From: Nymphaea colorata | Taxonomy: Eukaryota; Streptophyta; Magnoliopsida; Nymphaeales; Nymphaeaceae | Direction of reading: 5' to 3' | Assembly (NCBI RefSeq): GCF_008831285.2 | Contig: NC_045141.1 | Span: 2,606,001 to 2,670,000 of the forward strand | DNA length: 64,000 nt | Part shown: in pieces, positions 37,861 to 49,700 of the stretch | Numbering within the stretch: position 1 is the stretch's first letter | Layout: each line of letters opens with the position of its first letter | Position numbers and translations under genes: made by a program | The notes under the pieces: generated by a model | Seen by the model: the letters and a program-made list of their open reading frames with translations, nothing else | The model's database searches: none | Told to the model about the DNA's origin: nothing

Positions 37861-38570
37861 TACATTGACTACAGAGCATTGAATTCAGTGACAGTGAAGG
37901 ACAAGTACCCGATACTCACTATGGGGAGCTACTCAACGAACTCCATAGCACCACCCATTTTTCAAGCTAGACCTACGTGTGGGTTACTATCAGATCTACG
38001 TAGCTGTAGAAGACATCCCAAAAACGGACTTCCAAACACATGACGGACATTACGAATTTTGGGTGATGCCATTTGGTCTGATGAACGTGCCATCTATGCT
38101 CCAGTCGCTGATGAACGACGTCTTCAGGCCCTATCTTCGCAGGTTTGTGCTATTTTTTTTTTTTACAATATTCTTATATGTAGCACAGCAGAGGAGATGC
38201 ACTTCCAACACCTACAGATTGTGTTGGCGACACTACAAGAACACCAGCTCCATGCCCAGCTGTCCAAGCGCTCCTTTGGAGCACCACAAATCACATACCT
38301 GGGACACATGATCAGCCAAGGACAAGTTAGCATGGAGGAGGAGAAGGTGCAGGCAGTTCGTGAATGAAAGCAGTCAAGGTCGCTGAAGGAGGTCAGATCC
38401 TTCTAAGGTCTAGCAAGATACTACCGTGGATTTGTACAACAATTTGGGATCATCGTTGCACCACTGATCAAGCTGACCAAGGGAAGCAAATTTGTATAGA
38501 AGCAGGCCAGTGAAGAAGCCTTCAACACTCTAAAGCAGGCGATCACTACAACACCAGTTCTCCGAATGCC
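37861..38570 (+). pseudogene. reverse transcriptase remnant
   Basis: Motifs in order are DYRALNSVTVKDKYP, GYYQIYV, FWVMPFGLMNVPSMLQ, a ruined polymerase box, then VRSF and ARYYRGFV, ending with TTPVLRMPDF. The box that should contain FFDDILIYS is replaced by a T-run frameshift (near 38150-38165) and the aspartates are lost. The sequence ends at the point where RNase H would start. Confidence 0.78.
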
Positions 38571-39560
38571 TGACTTCAAGATCATGAAAAGGGCGGTCAG
38601 GGAGTATGTTAGAGCCTGTGATGTATGTCAAAGGAACAAGTCAGAGACGATGAGACCTGTTGGTATGCTGCAGCCACTACCAATTCCTGATCAGATCTGG
38701 AAAGGCATCTCGATGGACTTCAACGAAGGGCTTTCGAAGTCGCGAGGGAAATCTACTATCTTGGTGGTTGTCGATCATCTGTCCAAGTACTCACACTTTA
38801 TAGCATTATCACACCCCTACACAGCAAAGACAGTGGCATGCACATTTCAAGATATAGTGAGAAGACTTCACAACCTTCCTCGGTCCATTGTAAGCGATCA
38901 GGATTCCTTGTTTCTTAGCTTGTTTTGGAAAGAGTACTTCTGGCTCTAGGGAATCAAATTACAGATGAGCACAGCTTACCACCCACAATCAGACGACCGA
39001 TCAAAAATTGTTAACAAAAGCCTTGAAGCCTACTTGCGCTGCTTCGCAGGGCAGCAACCCAAGATAATGGGTTGATTACCTATCATGGGCAGAAAAAAGC
39101 CTACTTGCGCTGCTTCGCAGGGCAGCAACCCAAGATAATGGGTTGATTACCTATCATGGGCAGAAAACACATGCTGGCACTATGCCACAGGAACGACATC
39201 GTTTGAGGCTGTTTATGGCAGAAAGCCACCGAGCCTTAGGCATTACCAGCCAAGGTCTGCCAAGGAGGAGGCCATCGACATCTAGCTCAGGTGCATGGAT
39301 GCCATCCTCAAGGACCTCAAGCAGCACTTGGCAGTGGCCAAAAACAAAATGGTGATCCAGTATAATCGACGACATCGAGACCAACAGTTCCAAAAGGAAG
39401 ACTAGGTATATCTGCGACGATAACCTCACTAGTCCATTCAATGCCCACTTGGTTTTTAGAAATTGGGGCCAAAATTCATCCGCCCTTACCAGATCAAGAG
39501 AAAGATAGGGACCTTGGCATATGAATTGATTCTGCAAGAGGAAAGCCTGATTCACCCTGC
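38571..39560 (+). pseudogene. integrase remnant
   Basis: The zinc-finger end (VREYVRACDVCQRNKSE) is followed by GMLQPLPIPDQIWKGISMDF, ILVVVDHLSKYSHFIAL and LPRSIVSDQDSLFLSLFW. The HPQ(T/S)D block is present but altered near 38985, where a glutamine codon to aspartate-arginine reading replaces the usual DGQ(T/S)E. A perfect 71-bp tandem duplication (39026-39167) disrupts the downstream part. Confidence 0.78.
39026..39167 (+). repeat. perfect 71-bp tandem duplication inside integrase
   Basis: The unit starting AAGCCTACTTGCGCTGCTTC at 39026-39096 is repeated without a visible mismatch at 39097-39167. 71 is not a multiple of three, so it also shifts the frame. Confidence 0.95.
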
Positions 39561-39575
39561 CTCCAAGCTCAAGAG

Positions 39576-39791
39576 TTGTCACCCCCCTCCTTCCAAGAAG
39601 AAGCAGTTGCGACTGTCCTAATAGAACCATCGTCCATCACACCATATAGGCAGTTAGACATAAGGAAGACCAATGGAGGCACCAGACTACAAACGGAGTG
39701 GCTGGTGGAATGGTCCAATCACGACGAACCGCCAGCCACCTGGGAGCCAGCTGAACAGATACAAAGGCGTTTTCCAGTGTTTGCACCTTGA
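39576..39791 (+). pseudogene. chromodomain-containing integrase tail
   Basis: A 71-codon open stretch contains 'TEWLVEWSNHDEPPATWEP' and ends 'RFPVFAP'. This matches the aromatic-cage and WE pattern of chromovirus chromodomains (VQWSN..PEEATWE). It is followed after the stop by 'LEDKVLL', the tail usually found in Reina-like elements in another frame. Probably the best-preserved part of this element. Confidence 0.75.
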
Positions 39792-39821
39792 GGACAAGGT
39801 GCTGTTGAGGGGAGGGCAGAT

Positions 39822-40449
39822 TGTGAGACGTCAAACTTACTCAGTGCTGGTATATAGTAGTAGTTACAGAGTTATTAGATAGGGGTTAAGAGTTGGGAGT
39901 ATCGGGTCGGATATAGACCCAGTATGTAATAAACCCAAACCATATCAAGTTGTATATAAGTCGAAAGGGGGTTAACTCTGGGCTTCTGGTGGCTGGGTTG
40001 CTTGAGTAGTGTGGCTGGCTAGGAGGCTCTGAGCCCTTAGATTTCCTCTTGTTAGCTAAGAAGTTACAAAAGGGGAGGGGCTTTAGCCTCCTTTATGAGA
40101 TTTGGCTCAGAGATAGGATCTGGACAAGGGCCAAACCAGGCTGATTGGAAATTGGATCTGACTTGACGTGGGGTGCAGCCTGTCACCTTTCGGATGCTGT
40201 TCTCCTTGCATGTTTCAAAGTAATACCTGAACCCAGATTCTTTGACATGGATTGATAGGCTTCCCCCCTTCCCCCTTTTGTAAAAGAAATTATATAGTAA
40301 CTTAATTGGTGTGTAATCTTTGAGATTTCCCCATTCAAAGCCTGAAAACCTAAGTTGGTGTATGGCTAATGGTGGCACATGTAAACGTGTAATCTTTGCT
40401 TCCAAAGGTTGTGAACCTTGAACAACTATTATTGAAAGTCTTCTTCACA
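39822..40449 (+). repeat. 3' LTR of the Reina-like element
   Basis: It starts TGTGAGACG right after the polypurine tract TGAGGGGAGGGCAGA. The right end is placed at TTCTTCACA because TGTGA and TCACA form the expected short inverted ends; this boundary is inferred. A TATA motif (TATATAAG, 39953-39960) fits the LTR promoter. A matching 5' copy is not in the window. Confidence 0.65.
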
Positions 40450-41185
40450 TTAAAAAGCAGAATAAAACCTAGGAAAAAGAGAGCACAACAAATTTGATAT
40501 AACAACTTATGAAAAGCCTTAAATACTATAAACCCTAGGTAAACATTAAAAAATTGGCAGTATATGTAATATACATAACTTTTTGAGACGAGGAAAACTA
40601 CATTTTCAAAACATATATCACATATAGTAAACTAAAGAAACATTAAACATATTGGCATCAATATTCACTTCCACCTTTTTACCAACTCCTAAAGAGGTTG
40701 GGGCAGAGCAAGCGGGCAGGCAGGGGCAATGGCTCCGTCAGATTAAAAAAATAACTTGTTATAGTTTTCAAAAAATTTAATTTGGATTGTATACATATTT
40801 TGAAAAATATAATTTAGCCATCATAAACTTTCAAAAAAAAAAAAAATAGTTCAACCCTGCCACGAAGAAATTCCTAACTCTACTTCTACTTCAATGAAAC
40901 ATGAATTTGCTAGAATCCATCTTGATATCTCATACTCATGAAGTCTTCAGCCACTTCAAGTCAGTTCCCAGTCAGGAGGACTGGATTATAACCAGTCGAG
41001 AGCTTGCCTGGAAGGAAGAGGTTCCATTCATTTCCCAATTCAATTCTATTCACAGGTTTAATTTGCTCATCTATTTTCAGCTCTCTGAACAGAGTGTATC
41101 TATGTACCTTTTCTAAGGTTTTTCATGTCAGCACAAACTAACTAAAAGTGCACTTGTTACTACCAAACCATTGGATTTTAATTCA
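40450..41185. other. non-coding stretch
   Basis: AT-rich, with several homopolymer A runs. No coding or transposon similarity was recognised. Confidence 0.5.
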
Positions 41186-41512
41186 TTGTCATATATATCG
41201 TGTACCTGTATTATACAGTGAAAAATTTTTCATGTATAATACAATAAAGTAGTATATCTCAGGAATATGTCAAAAAAAATCTCAACAAATTTTTAAAAAA
41301 ATTAAAACATTTAATAAATTTTGAAAATTATAAAAAAATAAAAAAACATAAAAATACAAAAAAACGTGAAAAAATGTGTATAATACGTGATTTTTCACAT
41401 TTTTTATTTTCTGGTGTTTTTTTAAATGCATTTTTTCATGTTTTATACGGCTGACCTATTTTTCACATATTATATGTGTTTTTTTAATAAGGTACGTTTT
41501 CCATGACAATGG
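41186..41512. mobile_element. candidate MITE (tentative)
   Basis: The ends show a weak inverted similarity: CATTGTCAT...CGT.ACCT on the left, and the complement of the sequence near 41490-41512 on the right. Between them the sequence is extremely A/T-rich, with inverted words such as ATAATACGTG and TTTTTCACAT. No convincing target-site duplication was found. Confidence 0.3.
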
Positions 41513-42270
41513 TACTTTAATTCCTGCTAACATTTCAACTAAGAGACTCGGAGCTTCATTTCCCCTGTTTCTGAGAATACCGAGATCTCATTGTGGTCCA
41601 TGTATAAACATCAAGCGTGCAGCTATGGCTCATCGTCCTCTGCATCAGCTCCATTGTGAAATCACAATTGCCAACCTGATTATATCATGCGATCAGTATG
41701 TTCCAGTCATTGGTGTCGGCTCCAATCCTTCCACTTGCATCTGGTAAAACAACTTCAGTGCTTCTTCAATTTGATTTAACGCACAATAACTTGATATCAT
41801 CGTGTTCAAAGAAACACAGTCCCTTAGAAGCATCTGATCAAACAGTCGACGTGCGGTACTGAATTCTCAAGACTTCCAATACATATACATTAAAGAATTG
41901 TATACATGAAGCAGACCATCAAAACCCATCCGAATTGCCATTGAACGAATGGTCCACCCAGAAACTAACAAATTACTGGTGTTGTCATGCATACACAGTC
42001 TATTTTAGCATGTAAATAGAATGAAAACACTCAGTAATACACGAACCTTGTGCTGCTTAATAATCTCAGTATGGCTGGTACCATGTCATTAACATAACAG
42101 AATCTAGAAGGATGATAAGTTGCTTCCAGACAACGTAGACAAATAAGCATCATTTGGACCTGTGGAAGCTTGCTGCTCTTCAAATCCAGAATTTGAGCAC
42201 CTTATCAGCTAGAAATGCGTTAAGTGAAACTGTGAATGAGCTATTGGTGTTTAATACAAATCAAAATTGT
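41513..42270 (-). pseudogene. pentatricopeptide-repeat (PPR) protein gene, broken
   Basis: PPR proteins bind organellar RNA through tandem motifs of about 35 residues. On the minus strand this region gives the PLS-type repeat pattern: IRMGFDGLLHVYNSLMYMY (about 41890-41950), RLFDQMLLRDCVSLNTMISS (about 41780-41850), EEALKLFYQMQVEGLEP (about 41730-41780), then MELMQRTMSHSC and DVYTWTTMRSRYSQK (about 41570-41680). Frames change between blocks and stops intervene, so it cannot encode a continuous protein. An upstream block near 42050-42180 is also PPR-like. It is divergent to the neighbouring DUF4091 gene, with about 1.3 kb between them. I see no C-terminal E or DYW domain. Confidence 0.75.
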
Positions 42271-43575
42271 TTTTAGATATGAGCTCTTTGCAACCAAAAC
42301 AAAAACAAAAAAACAAATCAAACGTAGAATGCAGACTTCCGCTAATTTCTAGTAGTGGAAAGGGATAGAATAAAGAGAAAGAGAGGGAGAGAGAAGGAGA
42401 CGTATGATTTGGTGATGGAGCACCATGAAAGGAGGAAAACCACCTTGCAAAATGGAGATGAATGCCTCGTCTGCCCCTCTCTCTCGCTCTGCAACCCTAG
42501 CCTTTCCAGCATCCGTGAACAAAAACAAGGAAAGTGGAATGCTCCTCCTCTTTTTTTTTTTTAATAAGAGCCGCGAAGCCCTAGGTCGAAAGCAGAATAA
42601 TGCCTCATTTGTACTGTGTGGTTACGCCACCCATATAGTTCTATTACCGGAAATCTTGGTCGGTATATTAATATGTTCACCGGGCACCCATATCCACCCG
42701 GTAATGACACGCCGTTATGCCTTTTTTTTTCTTGCGAATTTTACTTTTCTGAAATAATTTTTTTTTCTTTTGTGTATTTTTTGTTTTCTCTTGATTTTAC
42801 AGTGAATTTACAATATATTGATATTCAATACTTTGTCCTTTGATTTTGACCTAAATTTGTCATTGTGAAATCCAAAAAACTAGTGGTGCATGGTTTCATA
42901 GTTTATTAGTTCTTCTTACTTGATTTTATACATGGGAATAGATTGCAACTTGTATTTATATATACCACTGCATCAATTGACAATCCCTTCACTGTTCTTG
43001 TCGATACCATGAAAGGAAGAAGAATTTCAATGCAAATAATATAAATATCTCACCGTTCAATTAAAAACCCATCTCTACAACACATTTACGATGATGCAAA
43101 TTAAAAGCCTTCACCAAAAGCGATGATTGATGGGAAAACTTCCAACAATGTAAAAAATGTTGAATATGAACTCTGAAGAGAGAAAGATTGTGATCGTTCG
43201 AATTGACTGGTACGATTCTATGAATTGAAAAAAAAAGGGTAGATATCGTCATTCAATATCCAGGTGGGTTTTTCATTATTCGCAAGAGGCAACGGACTGG
43301 GTCCCATTTGGCGAACCCACCATATAACATATTTCACTAGGGAGGGTCCTTCGGATTCAGTAGTAGTCCCTAATAAGTAATAACTTTCACATTCAACCCC
43401 TTCCGGTCGAAGCTCAAAATTGTAGGGACTCCGGACTCGTTCAGCCCCGAGGGAGCGCCGCATTGAATCTTCGCCGATTTCGTGACCGACACCAAATCCG
43501 GTTCAAATTCCGCTGAAATTCGGGCCGCAATCACGTTCATTGGTACCTGGACATGACAAAATCAGACCTAATCCA
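42271..43575. other. intergenic region between PPR remnant and DUF4091 gene
   Basis: No coding similarity. Around 42350-42600 there is a purine/pyrimidine-rich stretch containing 'gcaaccctagc', resembling plant 5' untranslated sequence for a minus-strand transcript. It could have belonged to the PPR gene. From 43250 the base composition becomes richer in G/C towards the host gene start. Confidence 0.45.
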
Positions 43576-43583
43576 CTATATTT
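43576..43583 (+). promoter_or_regulatory. possible TATA box of the DUF4091 gene
   Basis: CTATATTT lies 94 bp upstream of the proposed start codon at 43677, in a locally G/C-rich region. The spacing suits a short 5' untranslated leader. Suggestive only. Confidence 0.4.
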
Positions 43584-43676
43584 TTCTTTGATAGAGCGAT
43601 TTGCCGGGCCCGGAATCCCCTCTGCAGAAAACTACAAAGCGCGGAGGAAGAGCTGAGGTACAGCACCTTGCGCAGG

Positions 43677-43689
43677 ATGGAAGGTGCAG
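43677..43689 (+). CDS. exon 1 (coding part) of the DUF4091 gene
   Basis: ATG-GAA-GGT-GCA-G is followed by a consensus donor GTGAGT at 43690. The single G left over joins GA of exon 2 to make glycine (phase 1). I chose this start because its donor phase fits exon 2 exactly and a TATA motif lies upstream. The exon codes for only four and a third codons, so the assignment rests on splice logic, not on homology. Confidence 0.55.
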
Positions 43690-46600
43690 GTGAGTTAAAC
43701 TCCACGGACGTCGCGATCTGATCGTTCTTCGTCTCTTTCTCCCAATGTGATCTTTCTTCATCTCTCTCTCTCCATGAGCTTAGGGTTTCGGGCACGCAAT
43801 TTCTCCGATGCAAACTACTTTACCTGCCGTGTTTTTTTTTTTGTTTGATGCTAATCAGACTTGAAGGGAGAACTTTGACAGAAAGATGTGTACAGAATCG
43901 AGGAATTAGTTTTTTTTTTGGGTTGATTGGGATGGGTGGATTATCAACAATTGGTTATCTTTAGGAATATTCAATCAATCACTAGGAAAAAGTTAACGGG
44001 GGATGTTCCCCTGTGCTACTTTTCCGGATAAATTTTCCCGTCTTTTTCATTGCAGAAACGTTGGGTTCCTAATGATTGGAAGTATGAAATGGGATTGGCA
44101 TAGATTCGTCGAATTTGTATATACTAGCCTGCCTCTTTGGAGTTCAATGTTTAAAGGAAGAATACGGTTGCTAGAATTGCTATCCCGTGCTTCATTTCTG
44201 GTGGAAGATGGGAATCCTCACTCTTGCAATCTAACCAGTTTTATGTGTAGTGTTAAGTGAATCGCTCCAATCATATAATTCTCATGACTTGACAACGAGT
44301 TACCATCAAGGACACGTAATCTCTGTTATGTAGGTTGGAGTTATTCAAATAAAATAATTATGATGATGATGACCCACAATGTATGGATGAATCTTATCAA
44401 ATTGCATAGTGCTAGCCGTCCCATGCCACCTAATACTGTCCAGCATGCCTTGTCTCTTTTCCAACTTAAGGCCACTTCAGGTCATTCACCTCTATCAAGC
44501 TTATATGTCTCTGACCGCTGATCCTTACACTGTGTCGAATTGCCACCTCAATGTGCACTACACTCAAGCATCATTCCCCATTTGACAAGATTTATGGCAA
44601 TTAGTTATTTGCCTTAGGACACATTCACTCGGCCACCTTGCAATATCTCACGCAATCACTACCGCATTGTTGCCATCACCAGCAAACATTCGCTTGGCCA
44701 CCTTGCCAAGTCTCGTGATTTGTTGCTGCATTATTGCCATATAATGGGCTCCATCAGTTCACTTCCCAAGACCGATGAACTCCTCGTCATGATGGGCTTG
44801 TTGAAGGTTATGGTATCCGTACAAAGCTCATCAACTAAAACTTTAATTTGTTACTCGCCATTCACTCATCGACCCATACACCGTCTTATGCAGTGTCGTT
44901 GCAGCCTATCCCACTATTGGGCTAATTGCCCCTAACCAATGTACACCCTTGCGTGTGTCCTAACACTATTTATGGGAATCTTCTGCCTAAATTACATAGA
45001 TGGACCGTACCATTTTGACATAGCCTGATTCTCTAACCAATGGCACAACCATCTTCTATATTCTGTTGGCATGCCTGACATAGCCTGATTCTCAAACCAA
45101 TGGCACAACCATCTTCTATACGCTGTTGGCATGCCAGTCTGATAGCATTGTCAAGCATCCAAGCCAAGAAAACCAAGTATTTGCATTTCAACTCTGTCAT
45201 TATCCTCACCGCTGTCCTAGTCTAGGAGATGCCAAGCCACTGTCAATATGGTTATCTATCACTTCAAGTTGCCAAAATATTGTGCACTGTCATCTTGGCC
45301 ATCGTTGCCTAACCTTGTCTTTGGCATACCCCTGGCCTAGTTCATCTAGTTGGTCTTCAAAATGCGAAAATGTGAGTCCATGACACGTGTACTCATTGTA
45401 TATACCCTTAGGGCCAGTTTGGTAGCAAGTCCTATTTTTTCCTTAGTTTTTAACTTCCTAGGTTCTCAAAAATATGGTTTTTCATCTTCTGGAAAAATAT
45501 GGTGTTTGCTAAACCTTGAAAATCTAGAAACTGAAATCTGGTATTCTTTTTTATAATGTATGAACTTTGGATGAACCAATATGGCTTTGAAATAAATCAC
45601 ACACATCTTTTCTTTTTCAGGTAAATCGTTCTCATACTATGTGTGCAAAAGATATTTAAATTTTAATGATGAAGTATTGATAGAGTAATGGTAATTTATT
45701 AGAATTAAAATAAATAACAAACATTTTCATGAACATACATCTTTTGCAAAAGAATAGATCTTCCTATAACATGTAAATTTAGAGATCCATTATGATCCTA
45801 TTTCAGGATATCCTGGTGGCAGCACCGAGAATGTCGTTGTGCCTCCTATTGAAGGTGTATCTGGTGGAGGGACCAGTTATGGATGGAGTGATGGCGGCTT
45901 GCAATTTTCAAAGCTGCCCAATAGGATGGTGGATCCTACAAAGGTTCCCACCTCAGATTTATTGCATGTTTGGTGCTTGCCAAGCACAGCAAATGTTGGA
46001 CAGCAAGAAATGCCTAGACAACTGGAACCTGTAAGTATTGGACATATTTCTTGCAAATTCGACATTTAATTATTAGTGTTAGCAAATTGTCATCAATGTT
46101 GCTTTAGCAACTTTACTTCAAGTACTGGTGTCAAGTTGCCTGTTTTCATATCCAAACTGAATTTTGTTTTTTTTTATTCCTATAGACTGAAATGCAATAT
46201 ATGAAATTGTGGCATATTTTGTCCTAATTTTCAATGGTGTAAATTATTTAGATGAAAAATCGCTGTAGCATTGATGCAATACCTTTATTGTGTATGAACT
46301 GAGTTGAGTAACCAAATACCTGATAGTCTTTTATCTTATTAATCATATGCGATATACTAATCATTCACTATTCCGATTGCCTCCTCCCAAAGTGTTTGGA
46401 TGCATATGTTTTGTTCATACGCTTGGAGCTAACAGAGACAGATTTTCAACCCATGCAGCTAATTGTGTTTTTTGGATATGCCAAACATCAAAAGGGGTAT
46501 AAATGGTGTGGATGTTACCTTTCATGAGTCTCTCTTTTTTCTCCCATAATGAATCTCATGTTTAGTCTATAACTAGTGATCACTTTACTCTTCCTATTCC

Positions 46601-46738
46601 TTCTATTTAGGGCTGCACACGAGCCGAGTCGAGCTCGAGCTTGGCCGGCTCGAGCTCGGCTCGACTCATGTTTAGTCAGCTTAAGCTCTGATAGAAATCT
46701 AGCACCAATATCTGTAACCAGAAAACAGTACTCACGCA

Positions 46739-46786
<48 letters not shown>

Positions 46787-49700
46787 ACAAGAAGAAACTG
46801 AGGAGAAGAAGCCGTAGCCAAAATGGTTTGCACGGCCTCTATTTATAATCCCATTTCCAGAATTCTAAGAGTCTCTAATCGTAGAATCCTAGGAGATTTC
46901 ACAAGCTTCACATGTTACAAGGTAATTAAATATCTTAACACATTCTACAAGGAGGTGGAATCCTAAGAGACTCCTCTTCAACGTGCTGGTGAATGATTTA
47001 TATTTTAATACCCTCCCTCAAGTTGTGCATAGTTTTGCACCATGTACAACTTGCCTTTTAGAAACCAGAATCGTTGCTTTGTTAATTCTTTTATAAATAA
47101 GTCTGCAACTTGTTCATCTGTACGAACATAAATAGGCTGAATCTCCTTGTCTTCCACCTTTTGTCTAACAAAGTGTTGATCAATCTCAATATGCTTTGTT
47201 CGACCATGTTGTATGGGATTAAAGGCAATGTTAATAGCGCTTTGATTATCGCACATTAACATTGACGTTTTAATCTTTTCTCAAATGTCTTCTAGCAAAT
47301 GTTTAACCCATGTAACTTCAGCAGTACCTGCAGCCATGCATTTATATTCAGCTTCAGTGCTGGATCTTGCTACTGCCTTTTGCTTTCGACAACTCCAAGA
47401 CACAAGATTACGTCCAATGAAAATACAAAAACCAGAAATGGACTTTCTTTGATCGGGATCTCCAACCCAATCTGCATCTGTGAATGTCATAAGTTGATGT
47501 CCAGTAGTTATATTTTCACTCTTACCATAAACTAAGCCATCTCCTGCTGTCCCTTTAAGATATCTTAATATTCTTTTGACAGCATCCATGTGAGTATCTC
47601 TAGGTGCATGCATAAATTGAGATACTTGATTCACAGCATATATAATATCTGGTCTAGTAAATGTAAGATATTGAAGTGCCCCAACAATACTTCGATATTG
47701 CGTAGGATCTTCATATAACTCCCCATCCTGAGCACTTAGTCTTTGATTTAGAATGCTAGGAGTTCCAACAGGCTTACAATCAGACATACCTGACTTTTTC
47801 AGCAGATCCAACGTCTATTTCTGTTGTGTCAATGTGAGGCGATTATTGTGCCTATCAATCTCCACTCCAAGAAAGAATCGTATATCACCAAGCTCTTTCA
47901 TTTTGAAGTTTTGCATCATCAAAACTTTAGCTTCTTCTATGTGTTTTTCTGAATTGCCTGTGATAACAATATCATCAACATATATAAGAAGTAAAGTAAA
48001 TATGTTTTCCTTTCGATAAATGAAAAGAGAGTGATCTAGAGGACATCTCCGAAAACCACATTCTTGAATCTTGCAGAAGAAACTGTCAAACCACGAACGT
48101 GAGGCCTGTTTAAGTCCATAAATAGATTTTCTAAGTTTGCAAACCCATGCATGAGAGTCTCCTTTCGTGTATCCTGGAGGTTGTTCCATATATACTTCCT
48201 CCCTTAAATCACCATGAAGAAAAGCATTCTTCACGTCCATTTGATGTAGTCTCCATCCATATTCAACTGCCAATGATATAATCACGCTAATTGTTCCCAT
48301 TTTGATCACAGGGCTGAATGTCTCATCATAATCTTCTCCATATTGTTGTGTAAACCCTTTTGCTACTAACCTTGCTTTGTGTCTTTCTATGCTGCCGTCA
48401 GGTTTGTATTTAATTTTGTATACCCATTTGGAGCCCACTACGTTCTTTTCGTGTGGCCTCGGAACGATCTCCCATGTTCCACATTCATGCAAGGCATCCA
48501 TTTCTTCTTTCATAGCCTTTCTCCAATGATATGATTTTGATGCTTGATCAAATGAAGTAGGTTCTTCCTCCTTCCCAACTTTTGCCATGAATAACTGAAA
48601 ATCAAGTGATAAAGAATCATAGCTAACCCACCTGTGAACGGGATGACGAATGCGTTGAGACCTTCTAAGGTGGGGCATGTTGTCTTCTTCACTATGAGCA
48701 TCTTTGTCCCTTAGTCGTCGACTGTAGATAAGACCCGAATACCGATGTGCATCGTTGCTCTGTTCTTCATTATTGCTTTCATGATGACTTGATGATTGTG
48801 TTGGATCTTCTTGATTTTCACTTTGAGCCATATCCGACGGTTGTATTGCTCTCTCTGGATCTTCATTTTGAGGCACATCATTTTCTATAACAGGATCTGC
48901 ATTGAATAACTATGTACTGGTCCAGGGATCATAAGATTCAATGGTCATAGGCATTTCATTTGTATTATCAAAACTATGTTCATCAAAAATGACATTTCTT
49001 AAAGTTTTGATACGTTTATTTGTTGGATCGTAGCATCGAAAACCTTTATATTCATCAGCATATCCAACGAATCTACATTGAATAGCTTTGTCTTGAAACT
49101 TGTTCCTCAAGGCAGCATCAACGTGAACATAGCATACAAGCCTTCAAGTTCTTGTAATCAAGTTGTTTGCCTAAGAGTGTAAAATATGGCGATTTAGACA
49201 TCAAGAGTTTCATAGGCAAACAATTTATTATGTATACAGCAGTATGGAAGGCTTCAGTCCACAAGGAAATGGGCACATTAGTGTCATGCATCATGCTCAT
49301 GGCGCTTTCAACTATATGTCGATGTTTCTGCTCAACTACACCATTTTGTTGTGGTGTGTAAGGGCAGGAAATTTGTCTAGTTATCCCTTTTTCACGTTGA
49401 AATTCAATAAAATCAAGCGAGGAATATTCTCCCCCTCCATCACATTGAAAATGCACCACATTGGATGAAAATTTAGTTTGAATCATGGCATAGAAGTTTC
49501 GAAATATGTGGGGTACTTCTGATTTGTGTTTCATGAAGTAAATCCAAGTGAAACGTGAGTAAGAGTCAATGAATAAGACATAATATCTTGACCCAGACAT
49601 GGAATCAATAGGGGCTGGCCCCCATACATCAGAAAAAATAGTTTCAAAAGGTTTGGAAGCCCTTTGATTTATATTATGGAAAGGTAAAACATGACTCTTA

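Larger units (their letters stand above)
37161..40449 (+). mobile_element. Reina-like Ty3/gypsy chromovirus, internally deleted
   Basis: In order there is a primer-binding-site-like motif (37170-37182), gag remnants, a reverse transcriptase fragment, an integrase fragment, a chromodomain, a polypurine tract (39806-39820) and a 3' LTR (39822-40449). Gag is joined directly to the middle of reverse transcriptase, so protease is missing. Reverse transcriptase is joined to the integrase zinc-finger region, so most of RNase H is missing. The short LTR and the chromodomain form recall the Reina clade (inference from memory). No matching 5' LTR exists at the left edge. Confidence 0.8.

Noticed and set aside
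39143-39882. Overlapping open frames on both strands near the Reina-like integrase end
   Set aside because: Only the 39576-39791 frame shows chromodomain residues; the others are shadows in alternative frames.
44003-45383. Several 70-85 codon open frames in intron 1
   Set aside because: No family resemblance, no phase agreement with the flanking exons, and the exon 1-exon 2 junction is complete without them.
45408-45425. GGGCCAGTTTGGTAG, a word common at plant DNA-transposon ends
   Set aside because: No inverted partner or target duplication found in intron 1.
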